Below the pieces are notes generated by a model. It ran no database searches and was not told the DNA's origin. It saw nothing but the letters and a program-made list of their open reading frames with translations. Positions 1 through 5,118 of a DNA stretch of 5,637 nucleotides are shown in pieces. Positions within the stretch are counted from its first letter, which is position 1; each line of letters begins with the position of its first letter. The DNA comes from CAYZPE01 sp046050145 (lineage in GTDB: Bacteria > Patescibacteriota > Minisyncoccia > Phycocordibacterales > CAYZPE01): contig JBJOQC010000025.1 of assembly GCA_046050145.1 (NCBI GenBank), positions 1-5,637 of the forward strand, read 5' to 3'. Position numbers and translations under genes: made by a program.

Positions 1-1
1 G

Positions 2-415
2 ATCCTCGAAAAGTGTACCGAACTTGGTGTTACACATTTTGTTCCAATCATTTCAGAGCGAAGTGAAAAGAAAAATTTAAATTACGAACGTGCACAAAAA
101 ATAATTAAAGAGGCGAGTGAGCAGTCGGGGAGAGGGACTTTGCCCGAGCTTGGTGAAACATGTGTGTTACAAGATGTTTTTGAAAAGTACCCTATGGATT
201 TTATCGCTTTCGATTTTTCGGGAACCAAGCTCGAGAATAACAAATTCCAAATAACGAATTCAAAAATTGGAATCTTGATTGGACCTGAAGGTGGTTGGAC
301 TGAAAGGGAACTTCAAGTATTTAAAGACAAACATATTCCTTTGTTTACTTTGGGTAATCAGGTTTTACGAGCTGAGACTGCAGCTGTCGCCGTTTCATCA
401 CTCCTTCTTTTATAA
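2..415 (+). CDS. rsmE: 16S rRNA (uracil-1498-N3)-methyltransferase RsmE, C-terminal part
   Basis: RsmE transfers a methyl group from S-adenosylmethionine to N3 of U1498 in helix 44 of 16S rRNA, acting on the small subunit in the cytoplasm. The reading frame is open from base 2, and 137 residues are visible before the TAA. The family is usually about 230-250 residues, so roughly the first 100 (the PUA-like RNA-binding domain) lie outside the window. What remains is the SPOUT (trefoil-knot) methyltransferase domain. It shows KCTELGV near its start, then ERSE, EASEQSGR, the cofactor-loop motif IGPEGGWTERE, and the knot motif LGNQVLRAETAAVAV close to the C-terminus. These are in the order and spacing typical of RsmE. 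The ATG at 140 is internal, not the start. The gene converges on the leftward gene ending at 450, with a shared terminator between them. I see no defect in the visible part. Confidence 0.93.
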   Translation: MLEKCTELGVTHFVPIISERSEKKNLNYERAQKIIKEASEQSGRGTLPELGETCVLQDVFEKYPMDFIAFDFSGTKLENNKFQITNSKIGILIGPEGGWTERELQVFKDKHIPLFTLGNQVLRAETAAVAVSSLLLL

Positions 416-418
416 AAG

Positions 419-446
419 AAAACCCCGCATCATTGCGAGGTTTTTT
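419..446. terminator. Bidirectional intrinsic terminator between rsmE and the 131-residue gene
   Basis: The arms AAAACCCCGCA (419-429) and TGCGAGGTTTT (434-444) pair with one C-A mismatch around a TCAT loop. A run of six T follows on the plus strand (441-446). The A-rich left flank gives a U-tract on the minus strand. The hairpin sits in the 34-nt gap between two convergent stops, so it can end both transcripts. Confidence 0.85.
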
Positions 447-449
447 GTA

Positions 450-845
450 TTAGTTTTTGGGAGGAGGAAGTATTTCCAATTTGTATCCACAACTCTCGAT
501 AAAATTTTTTTCTTCGAGAGTGAGTTCATATCCATCAGCAAGAGAGTTGTATGGTAGTCCGAGTTCTTTCTCTAAGTCATGAGCGCCACCTTTGCTCAGA
601 AGACTTGCACTTGTCAGTCTGAATTCGGCGGGATAAAAATGCCAAGTCATTTTTTCTGGGTCAGGTATTTCATTCACGATGATACCATGTTCGGTGAGCC
701 AGTCGACGAAATCATGGTTTGATTCACAGGTAATCACGCCTTTCTTTTTGTTACATACATATATGTGAATGTTAAGACGGCGTGTTTCTCGAATTACTGT
801 TTCAAAAAAATGTGAACCTTTGAGAGTGATCTTCATTCGTCCCAT
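450..845 (-). CDS. Uncharacterised 131-residue soluble protein
   Basis: I do not recognise this protein. It starts MGRMKITLKG and has no signal peptide or membrane segment, so it is probably cytoplasmic. The N-terminal half alternates short hydrophobic strands with charged turns (HIHIYVC-like stretch at about residues 26-31, GVITCE at 36-41, FVDWL at 46-50, GIIVNEI at 54-60), suggesting a small alpha/beta fold. The middle holds MTWHFYPAEFRLTS (66-79) and SKGGAHDLEKELGL (84-97). The C-terminus is a charged helix ending in a proline-rich ILPPPKN. The two cysteines in the N-terminal half (31, 40) are too few for a clear metal site. The start at 845 is favoured by an AAGGAG Shine-Dalgarno eight bases upstream; Met4 is the only alternative. 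It has its own candidate promoter and ends at the shared terminator, so it is probably monocistronic. The frame is intact and uninterrupted, which supports a real gene. Confidence 0.8.
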   Translation of the reverse strand: MGRMKITLKGSHFFETVIRETRRLNIHIYVCNKKKGVITCESNHDFVDWLTEHGIIVNEIPDPEKMTWHFYPAEFRLTSASLLSKGGAHDLEKELGLPYNSLADGYELTLEEKNFIESCGYKLEILPPPKN

Positions 846-853
846 TGTTCGGT

Positions 854-859
854 CTCCTT
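854..859 (-). promoter_or_regulatory. Shine-Dalgarno of the 131-residue gene
   Basis: On the minus strand AAGGAG ends eight bases before the ATG at 845, close to ideal spacing. This decides for Met1 over Met4. It stands out because the other five leftward genes show no recognisable Shine-Dalgarno. Confidence 0.75.
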
Positions 860-886
860 AATTTCGGTGTTCAAAAATCTTGGGTG

Positions 887-915
887 AGATTAGCATGTGC
901 GTATTTTATTTTCAA
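887..915 (-). promoter_or_regulatory. Candidate sigma-70-type promoter for the 131-residue gene
   Basis: On the minus strand TTGAAA (910-915) is followed after 17 bases by TAATCT (887-892), which carries an extended TGC just before it. The -35 is five of six to consensus; the -10 is only three of six but helped by the TGn. The -35 overlaps the left end of the trigger-factor terminator. Start of transcription would be near 880, giving a leader of about 35 nt that includes the Shine-Dalgarno. Confidence 0.45.
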
Positions 916-950
916 ACAAAAACCACCGAGTTGTCGGTGGTTTTTGTTTG
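913..950 (-). terminator. Intrinsic terminator of the trigger factor gene
   Basis: The arms CAAACAAAAACCACCGA (913-929) and TCGGTGGTTTTTGTTTG (934-950) are perfectly complementary over 17 bases with a GTTG loop. The hairpin begins six bases past the trigger-factor stop. The A5 run in the left arm becomes the U-tract of the leftward transcript. A rightward U-tract (T5) exists too, but no rightward gene ends here. Confidence 0.9.
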
Positions 951-956
951 AGTATT

Positions 957-2018
957 TTATTTTTGTCCTTCAAGCCAGAGCATTACTTTTTCATTTGTCA
1001 GTACCATTCGTACATACGCTTCTGCGCGAAGCGGTTCGGTACCTTTGTGCATTTTTAAAATATTATCAACTTCTTTTTGAACCTGATCTTTCTCTGGTTC
1101 TATTTTTTCTGCTTCAGCAATACGCGCAATTATGAGCTGAAGTTTTGCTCTTTTTTCTGCAGACTCAAACCATTCTTTTCTAATGTCTCCGTCAGTCTTT
1201 TTTATATGTTCAAGATATTTTTCGTACGTTGTTCCGGCACGTTCCACATCTCCTTTAAATTGTGCTGTCATCCGATCAAGTTCTGCTTCAACTAAAATAA
1301 GTGGTATTTCAATTTTCGATTCCTTGATGAGAGTCTCTGTCATGAGACCTCGTTTTTTATCTTTTACTTTCCACTCTTTTTCTTTTAAAACATTCTCTTT
1401 AATTTTATTTTTGAAGTCAGTAACATCTTTAAAATCACCAACACTTTTTACAAACTCATCGTTAAGTTCTGGAAGCTCACCTTCTTTTACTTCTTCAACA
1501 AATTTTTCATGATCATGTGCTTCGTTTGTCTCATGAAGTTTTTCATGTGCTTTATGTTTTCTGATTTCAAGAATTACATCTTCAATATCTTTTTCGGTCA
1601 CTTCAATTTTTTCACCACCCTTCATTCCTTCTTTTGCAATTTTTTTATAGTCAGGCAAAGTTACTTCAGGAGTAACATATACTTTTATTTTGAACTCAAC
1701 AGGAGAGCCTTCAGCAATTTTAGTGATAGTGATATGTGGGTCACCAAACATAGAAAGTTTACTTTCTTTAATTACTTCAGGCCACGCATCTTCAAGAGAG
1801 TCATACGCTGCCTCTTGAAGGATTTTGAGTGTACCAAGTTTCTCAGCAACAATTTTTTCAGGCACATTACCTTTTCGAAAACCAGGCATCTCTGCTTCTT
1901 TTGCAAGATTGCGGAGAGCTTTTGCTTTTGCCTTTTCAAGAACTTCTACAGGAATTTCTCCTGTTATTTCTGCTTCTGATTTTGGAAGCTTTTTAATTTT
2001 GATGTTTTGATATTTCAT
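957..2018 (-). CDS. tig: Trigger factor lacking the PPIase domain
   Basis: Trigger factor is the ribosome-bound chaperone that receives nascent chains at the exit tunnel near ribosomal protein L23. This version has 353 residues against about 430 in typical bacteria. The N-terminal ribosome-binding domain (about 1-120) has the signature loop GFRKGNVP at 46-53, followed by the usual EKIVAEKLG. After VTEKDIEDVILEIRKHKA (140-157) the chain passes through a short His- and acid-rich linker straight into ELPELNDEFVKSVG (181-194), the sequence that normally follows the FKBP-type PPIase domain. The helical C-terminal substrate-binding arms (about 195-353) appear complete. The whole prolyl isomerase domain is therefore absent, without a frameshift. 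I chose MKYQ at 2018: an upstream in-frame ATG at 2069 would place its leader inside the neighbouring terminator and over a perfect TATAAT. No Shine-Dalgarno is visible. It is probably monocistronic, with strong terminators on both sides. Confidence 0.9.
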   Translation of the reverse strand: MKYQNIKIKKLPKSEAEITGEIPVEVLEKAKAKALRNLAKEAEMPGFRKGNVPEKIVAEKLGTLKILQEAAYDSLEDAWPEVIKESKLSMFGDPHITITKIAEGSPVEFKIKVYVTPEVTLPDYKKIAKEGMKGGEKIEVTEKDIEDVILEIRKHKAHEKLHETNEAHDHEKFVEEVKEGELPELNDEFVKSVGDFKDVTDFKNKIKENVLKEKEWKVKDKKRGLMTETLIKESKIEIPLILVEAELDRMTAQFKGDVERAGTTYEKYLEHIKKTDGDIRKEWFESAEKRAKLQLIIARIAEAEKIEPEKDQVQKEVDNILKMHKGTEPLRAEAYVRMVLTNEKVMLWLEGQK

Positions 2019-2033
2019 GGTGTGCAAGTTTAT

Positions 2034-2039
2034 ATTATA
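2034..2039 (-). promoter_or_regulatory. tig: -10 element of the trigger factor promoter
   Basis: A perfect TATAAT on the minus strand ends 15 bases before the tig ATG, predicting a leader of only about 8-10 nt. At the 17-base spacing the -35 position (2057-2062) is TTTTTT, which is the U-tract of the preceding terminator; no good -35 is present. The very short leader agrees with the missing Shine-Dalgarno. Confidence 0.5.
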
Positions 2040-2055
2040 TTTGTAATATCTGCAA

Positions 2056-2090
2056 TAAAAAAACACCACACAACATGTGGTGTTTTTTTA
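2056..2090 (-). terminator. Intrinsic terminator after the 257/103-residue gene pair
   Basis: The arms TAAAAAAACACCACA (2056-2070) and TGTGGTGTTTTTTTA (2076-2090) pair perfectly over 15 bases around a CAACA loop. It lies six bases past the stop of the 103-residue gene. Seven A in the left arm give a seven-U tract in the leftward transcript. Confidence 0.9.
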
Positions 2091-2096
2091 CTATCT

Positions 2097-2408
2097 CTAC
2101 TGTGCCTGAAGTTCTGTATCGATGCTACCAAGTTCTGTATCGATACTATCGATTGCTGTCGCTTGTAAGTCTGCTTCAATTGAGCTTACTTCGTCAGAAT
2201 CACTTTGAGATTCTATAATATACATTTCATCGTTCTGTCCGTATTGAGCCTGTTCTTTTTTATATTCCATCTCCTTCCAGAAATAGATTCCACCAAGGAT
2301 GATAAGAATAACAACAATAACGAGTCCTACCATTGGACCGACAGACTTTTTAGTTGGAGGTATCGGGTTTCCTCCAAAAACTGGTTGTTGTGGTTGGTTT
2401 GTATCCAT
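2097..2408 (-). CDS. Small single-pass membrane protein with acidic heptad-repeat C-terminus
   Basis: This 103-residue protein has a short polar, proline- and glutamine-rich N-terminus (1-22, including PIPPTKK). One strongly hydrophobic membrane helix follows (about 24-45, centred on GLVIVVILIILGG), flanked by FWKE and a Lys/Glu stretch. The C-terminal half is acidic and helical. It contains SIEADLQ (76-82), SIDTELG (88-94) and SIDTELQ (95-101), seven-residue units with I and L in positions suited to a coiled coil. By the positive-inside rule KK at 20-21 and K45/K50-51 give no clear topology. It lies 18 bases downstream of the secreted 257-residue gene, is probably cotranscribed with it, and is followed by a strong terminator. 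No Shine-Dalgarno is visible. I cannot name a family; small proteins of this layout with SSIEADL-like tails recur in Parcubacteria as far as I remember. An envelope role together with its neighbour is an inference. Confidence 0.82.
   Translation of the reverse strand: MDTNQPQQPVFGGNPIPPTKKSVGPMVGLVIVVILIILGGIYFWKEMEYKKEQAQYGQNDEMYIIESQSDSDEVSSIEADLQATAIDSIDTELGSIDTELQAQ
2109..2144 (-). repeat. 21-base tandem repeat coding SIDTEL units
   Basis: The 15-base word AAGTTCTGTATCGAT occurs at 2109-2123 and again at 2130-2144, a period of exactly 21 bases or seven codons. It encodes the last two heptads of the membrane protein. The near-identity at DNA level points to a recent duplication of one heptad. 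Confidence 0.8.
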
Positions 2409-2426
2409 AACGTATGAATTTAATTA

Positions 2427-3200
2427 TTAATTAGTTGTGGTAGAAGTTGAGGTTGCTGTCTCTGTTCTGTTGGTTCCTGTTTTTATGCTCGCTACTGCAT
2501 TTTGTAATGATCGGTGTGATTCTTTGAGGTTTTCTTTTATGCTCTCAAGAAGTGTTTTGAATGTGGTGTCGAGAGCCTCTTTTGGATTTTCACTAAGGAG
2601 TGCATCACGAACTGCTTGCTCGAGCTTACTTGCATCCGTCTTCGCTTCTGCTATTTCTGTCTTAGCTTGCGCAATAAAACGATTTGCTTCTGTGATATCA
2701 ACCCCACGTTCACTTACTTTTTGTATTCGTGATTCTGTGCGGAGAACAAGTTTTTCTACGCGTTCAATCATAGCTCCTGTCTTCTCTATAATGTTTGCTG
2801 CGTGACGTTCAATTCTCTTCTTTGCATCTTCCTGTAGTTTTGATTTTCTCTCTTCTCTTCTTTCTGTTGTACTTGCTCTCACATCTTCAATTTTTTGCTT
2901 TCGATCTTCTCTTCTCTCTGTACTGCTTGCTCGTATATCTTCAATCTTTTGTTTTATCTCAGCTCTTTTTTCTGTAGTGCTTGCCCTTAAGCCTTCTCGT
3001 TTTTGTTGTAATTCGATTCGCTTTTGTTCAATCTGGTTCTTTGTTTCAATTCTTCTCGCTTCTATGTCTTTAACGTTTCGGGTGTTGGTAGTTTCTACTT
3101 CGTCACTTGATGATTCTTCCTCTGCGTGTGTGTATGTAGGTACTCCTACAAACGTAAGAGCTACAAGTGTAATAGTTATGTATTTGTATGCTGAATTCAT
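2427..3200 (-). CDS. Secreted Arg/Lys/Glu-rich coiled-coil protein
   Basis: This 257-residue protein has a Sec signal peptide: K6, a hydrophobic core at about 8-20, and a likely cut after THA at 26. A short acidic Ser-rich segment follows, then a long charged helical region from about 43. Residues 70-123 are three tandem 18-residue units, each with an R-A-S-[ST]-T-E core and a basic/acidic helix. Residues 124-240 are a less repetitive helix containing ERVEKLVLRTESRIQKVSERG and VDITEANRFIAQAK, then a Ser/Thr-rich tail ending STSTTTN. There is no membrane anchor or enzymatic motif, so a structural or binding role outside the membrane is likely. I recall similar proteins with R-x-x-S-T-x-x-R repeats in Parcubacteria genomes but cannot name a domain. 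The gene has its own extended -10 promoter, and the 103-residue membrane-protein gene follows after 18 bases. The start at 3200 is the Met that gives a proper signal peptide; no Shine-Dalgarno is visible. Confidence 0.85.
   Translation of the reverse strand: MNSAYKYITITLVALTFVGVPTYTHAEEESSSDEVETTNTRNVKDIEARRIETKNQIEQKRIELQQKREGLRASTTEKRAEIKQKIEDIRASSTERREDRKQKIEDVRASTTERREERKSKLQEDAKKRIERHAANIIEKTGAMIERVEKLVLRTESRIQKVSERGVDITEANRFIAQAKTEIAEAKTDASKLEQAVRDALLSENPKEALDTTFKTLLESIKENLKESHRSLQNAVASIKTGTNRTETATSTSTTTN
2832..2993 (-). repeat. Three tandem 54-base (18-residue) coding repeats
   Basis: The units are residues 70-87 (GLRASTTEKRAEIKQKIE), 88-105 (DIRASSTERREDRKQKIE) and 106-123 (DVRASTTERREERKSKLQ) of the secreted protein. 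Units two and three are most alike. Eighteen residues equals five turns of a straight alpha helix, so the same face repeats each unit. A degenerate earlier unit may be present around residues 50-69. Confidence 0.9.
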
Positions 3201-3231
3201 AATAATTATGTATGGTTAATAAAGTTTTCTC

Positions 3232-3240
3232 AGTATAGCA
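3232..3240 (-). promoter_or_regulatory. Extended -10 promoter of the secreted-protein gene
   Basis: The minus strand reads TGCTATACT, an extended -10 (TGn plus TATACT, five of six). The expected -35 position (3255-3260) lies inside the pyrophosphatase terminator and shows no -35 match, as expected for extended -10 promoters. Transcription would start near 3225, about 25 nt before the ATG at 3200. Confidence 0.55.
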
Positions 3241-3280
3241 AAATACCCCCGAAAGCCCTAGGGCTTTCGGGGGTATTTTG
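3239..3280 (-). terminator. Perfect 42-base palindrome, terminator of ppa
   Basis: CAAAATACCCCCGAAAGCCC (3239-3258) is the exact complement of GGGCTTTCGGGGGTATTTTG (3261-3280), with only TA between them. The whole 42 bases are thus one perfect palindrome. It begins six bases past the ppa stop. The U-tract in the leftward direction is short (UAUUUUG), so the strong GC stem must do most of the work. Being symmetric it could also act on rightward transcripts. Confidence 0.82.
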
Positions 3281-3286
3281 TAGTAT

Positions 3287-3811
3287 CTATTTACTAAATT
3301 TATCTTTATAAAGCTTAATTCCTCGTTCAAATGCCTTTTCAGCGTCCTTCTTTCCTTTAAAACCACTTACTTCTACTATTTTATTCTGAAGTTTTTTGTA
3401 TGTAGAGTAGAAATGTTCAATTTCTTTAAGGGTGTGAGGGTTGATGTCTTTAAGGTCTTTGATCTCATTCCATCGAGGATCTGAAATCGGTACCGCAATT
3501 ACTTTGTCGTCTGCATCCCCGCTATCAATCATTCCCATAATGGCTATAGGTCGAACTCGTACGAGTATTCCTGGCATCAATGGGTATGTGGTAAGAATGA
3601 TTACATCAATAGGATCATTGTCATCCCAGAGTGTCTGAGGAACAAAACCATAATCAAAAGGGAAGTCTTGAGCAGTATGAGCTACACGATCAAGGGCAAT
3701 GAGTCCTGTTTCCTTGTCTACCTCATATTTATTTTTAGAACCTTTGTTTATTTCAACAACAACATTGATCTCGTCTTTTGTACCTGGAGCTATATCGTGC
3801 CACAAATTCAT
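3287..3811 (-). CDS. ppa: Inorganic pyrophosphatase, family I (soluble)
   Basis: The enzyme hydrolyses pyrophosphate to two phosphates in the cytoplasm with magnesium, pulling nucleotide polymerisation and aminoacylation forward. The 174-residue length is normal for bacterial family I (E. coli has about 175). The signature is present as DNDPIDV at 64-70. Other expected active-site positions are also seen: E20, K28 and E30 (KNKYE), R42, Y54 (FDYGFVPQT), D64/D66/D69, D96, D101 and K103 (DADDK), and Y138-K139 (STYKK). The offsets to E. coli numbering are small and consistent. Nothing needed for catalysis seems missing. It lies 32 bases downstream of nusA with no convincing hairpin between them, so at least partial cotranscription is likely. 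No Shine-Dalgarno precedes the ATG at 3811, and an A/T-rich -10-like stretch lies just upstream. Confidence 0.96.
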   Translation of the reverse strand: MNLWHDIAPGTKDEINVVVEINKGSKNKYEVDKETGLIALDRVAHTAQDFPFDYGFVPQTLWDDNDPIDVIILTTYPLMPGILVRVRPIAIMGMIDSGDADDKVIAVPISDPRWNEIKDLKDINPHTLKEIEHFYSTYKKLQNKIVEVSGFKGKKDAEKAFERGIKLYKDKFSK

Positions 3812-3827
3812 AGAATTGTTTGTTTAT

Positions 3828-3833
3828 ATAATA
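3828..3833 (-). promoter_or_regulatory. ppa: Possible -10 element upstream of ppa
   Basis: TATTAT on the minus strand, running on into TATAAAC, lies 16 bases before the ppa ATG in the nusA-ppa gap. No -35 is visible at 17 bases (AGAGGT). If used it would give a leader under 12 nt. This could simply be AT-rich spacer. Confidence 0.25.
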
Positions 3834-3843
3834 ACGCTAAACT

Positions 3844-5013
3844 TTATTGTACCTCTTCTGGTGTAGTTTTCTCTACTGTTGGAGCAGCTTCCTCTTTCTT
3901 AGAGCTTGTTGATTTAATATCAATCTTCCATCCAGTAAGTTTTGCTGCAAGACGTACGTTTTGACCGCCTTTTCCGATAGCAAGTGACTGTTGGTCTTCG
4001 GCAACTTGTACTGTTGCTCGTTTTTCTAATTCAACAATCTCGATACTGAGGACTTTGGCTGGAGAAAGTGCTTCTTCGATAAATTTCTTAGGGTCTTCTG
4101 ACCATTCGATGATGTCTATCTTTTCACCACCGAGTTCACTCATAACAGTAGAAACACGTACCCCACGTTGTCCTACGAGAGATCCTACAGGATCAATATG
4201 GCTGTCTTTTGAGTGTACCGCTATCTTTGAACGGCTTCCTGCTTCACGAGCTGTTGATTTTACTTCAACTACTCCTGACGCTATTTCTGGAGACTCTGCC
4301 TTGAAAAGCTCTGCAAGGAAACGTGGGTGTGAACGTGAAATACGAAGGAATATACCCTTTGGAGTTTCTTCTACTCTATAGAGATACCCTCGCACTCGCT
4401 CACCTTGGCGATACTTTTCACCAGGGATTTGTTCATCATATGAGAGAAGTCCTGTTGCTCTACCCATATCAACGAAGATATTTCCTCGTTCAATACGCTG
4501 TACGGTACCAGAGACAATTTCTCCTTCACGTGCACCGTATTCTTTGAGAACCGAAGCTTTTTCTGCTTCACGAATCTTCTGGATAATAACCTGTTTAGCT
4601 GTTTGAGAAGCGATACGACCAAAATCACTCTTATTTTCAAGAGGGAAGATGAGTTCTTCACCGAGGTTCACACCTTTTTTGATCTTTTGAGCATCACTAA
4701 TAAGGATATGGTGTTCAGGATTAAAAAGAACCTTCTCACCTTCCTTTAGAGTGTTTTCAGTATGTTCTGTGATCTCAGCATCCTTGTCCATGATCACTTG
4801 AGATTCATCAACAACAATTTTTACTTGGTAAAATTCAGTAGAACCACTTGAAATATCGAATTTAGACTTAATAATCTGGCCTTTTTTGCCATATTCTTTC
4901 TTGTAGGCAGTTGCAAGAGCCATTTCAATGGCTTCAAAGACCTTTTCTTTTGCTATGCCTCGCTCTTCTTCGAGCTGTTCAAGTACTGAATGTATTACTT
5001 TTAGATCAAACAT
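3844..5013 (-). CDS. nusA: Transcription termination/antitermination factor NusA
   Basis: NusA binds RNA polymerase and nascent RNA, promotes pausing and intrinsic termination, and takes part in rRNA antitermination. The 389 residues run in the expected order. First is an N-terminal RNA-polymerase-binding domain (about 1-155, with EKVFEAIEMALATAYKKEY and SQTAKQVIIQKIREAE). Next is S1 (about 163-228, REGEIVSGTVQRIERGNIF). KH1 follows (about 234-318, with DPVGSLVGQRGVRV and EKIDIIEWSEDP), then KH2 (about 319-368, with the GKGG loop at 347-350 and QNVRLAAKLTGW). A short Lys/Glu/Thr-rich tail replaces the acidic C-terminal repeats of E. coli NusA. Compared with E. coli from memory, the N-terminal domain carries about 26 extra residues around 72-105 (VIMDKDAEITEHTEN to FNPEHHILISDAQKI). 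Neither rimP nor infB, its usual neighbours, is adjacent: ppa follows and a divergent gene precedes. Expression probably begins at 5112 through a leader holding a terminator-like hairpin. No Shine-Dalgarno is seen at the ATG. Confidence 0.97.
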   Translation of the reverse strand: MFDLKVIHSVLEQLEEERGIAKEKVFEAIEMALATAYKKEYGKKGQIIKSKFDISSGSTEFYQVKIVVDESQVIMDKDAEITEHTENTLKEGEKVLFNPEHHILISDAQKIKKGVNLGEELIFPLENKSDFGRIASQTAKQVIIQKIREAEKASVLKEYGAREGEIVSGTVQRIERGNIFVDMGRATGLLSYDEQIPGEKYRQGERVRGYLYRVEETPKGIFLRISRSHPRFLAELFKAESPEIASGVVEVKSTAREAGSRSKIAVHSKDSHIDPVGSLVGQRGVRVSTVMSELGGEKIDIIEWSEDPKKFIEEALSPAKVLSIEIVELEKRATVQVAEDQQSLAIGKGGQNVRLAAKLTGWKIDIKSTSSKKEEAAPTVEKTTPEEVQ

Positions 5014-5032
5014 ATGTGTATTTTTAGTATTT

Positions 5033-5053
5033 ATAAGGCTTAGAATAAGGCTT
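5033..5053 (-). repeat. Nine-base direct repeat in the nusA leader
   Basis: AAGCCTTAT (minus strand) occurs at 5045-5053 and 5033-5041, a period of 12 bases, between the U-tract and the nusA start. The downstream copy overlaps a TATAAA that could serve as a -10. No partner protein can be named. Confidence 0.5.
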
Positions 5054-5057
5054 TTTT

Positions 5058-5087
5058 AAAAAAATAAATTCGCCCTTTTGGCGAATT
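5058..5087 (-). terminator. Hairpin with U-tract upstream of nusA
   Basis: AATTCGCC (5067-5074) and GGCGAATT (5080-5087) form an eight-base stem with a five-base loop. On the minus strand it is followed by UUUAUUUUUUU, encoded by AAAAAAATAAA at 5058-5068, whose right end overlaps the stem base. There is no T-run on the plus-strand side, so it works only toward nusA. No gene ends upstream of it on this strand. Confidence 0.72.
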
Positions 5088-5118
5088 CCGAGAAAAGCTA
5101 TTCCGAAGCTACCCCTGC

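Larger units (their letters stand above)
5014..5112 (-). promoter_or_regulatory. nusA: nusA leader with possible attenuator, or a separate short RNA
   Basis: Transcription from the promoter at 5119-5147 would start at about 5112 and cross a hairpin plus U-tract (5087-5058) before reaching the nusA ATG, a leader of about 99 nt. No ATG- or GTG-started leader peptide is seen. AAAAGCTATTC (5093-5103) and the flanking GAATAAGGCTTTT (5043-5055) can pair across the hairpin over 11 base pairs with a two-base bulge. Either this is an attenuated leader of nusA or the first 55 nt or so are an independent small RNA. In the second case nusA would need the weak TATAAA at 5030-5035. Confidence 0.55.

Noticed and set aside
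1509..1979. Rightward open frame of 156 codons opposite trigger factor
   Set aside because: Phe/Cys-rich shadow translation of a Lys/Glu-rich gene; no start signals and no recognisable domain.
2019..2069. Upstream in-frame ATG adding 17 residues to trigger factor
   Set aside because: It would begin inside the preceding terminator and run over a perfect TATAAT, and the added residues do not look like the trigger factor N-terminus, whereas MKYQ does.
2832..2993. Regular repeats that might be a CRISPR array
   Set aside because: They are contiguous 54-base coding units in frame with no spacers, and there are no cas genes.
2437..3219. Rightward open frames opposite the secreted coiled-coil gene, including a Leu/Phe-rich one that looks like a membrane protein
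   Set aside because: The hydrophobic look comes from reading the Arg/Glu repeat DNA on the opposite strand; no ribosome sites precede them.
3103..3366. Leftward 87-codon frame across the ppa end and its terminator
   Set aside because: It crosses the 42-base palindrome and overlaps two well-supported genes in other frames.
4371..4661. Second leftward frame inside nusA
   Set aside because: It overlaps the S1-domain coding part of nusA in another frame, and nusA itself is unmistakable and uninterrupted there.
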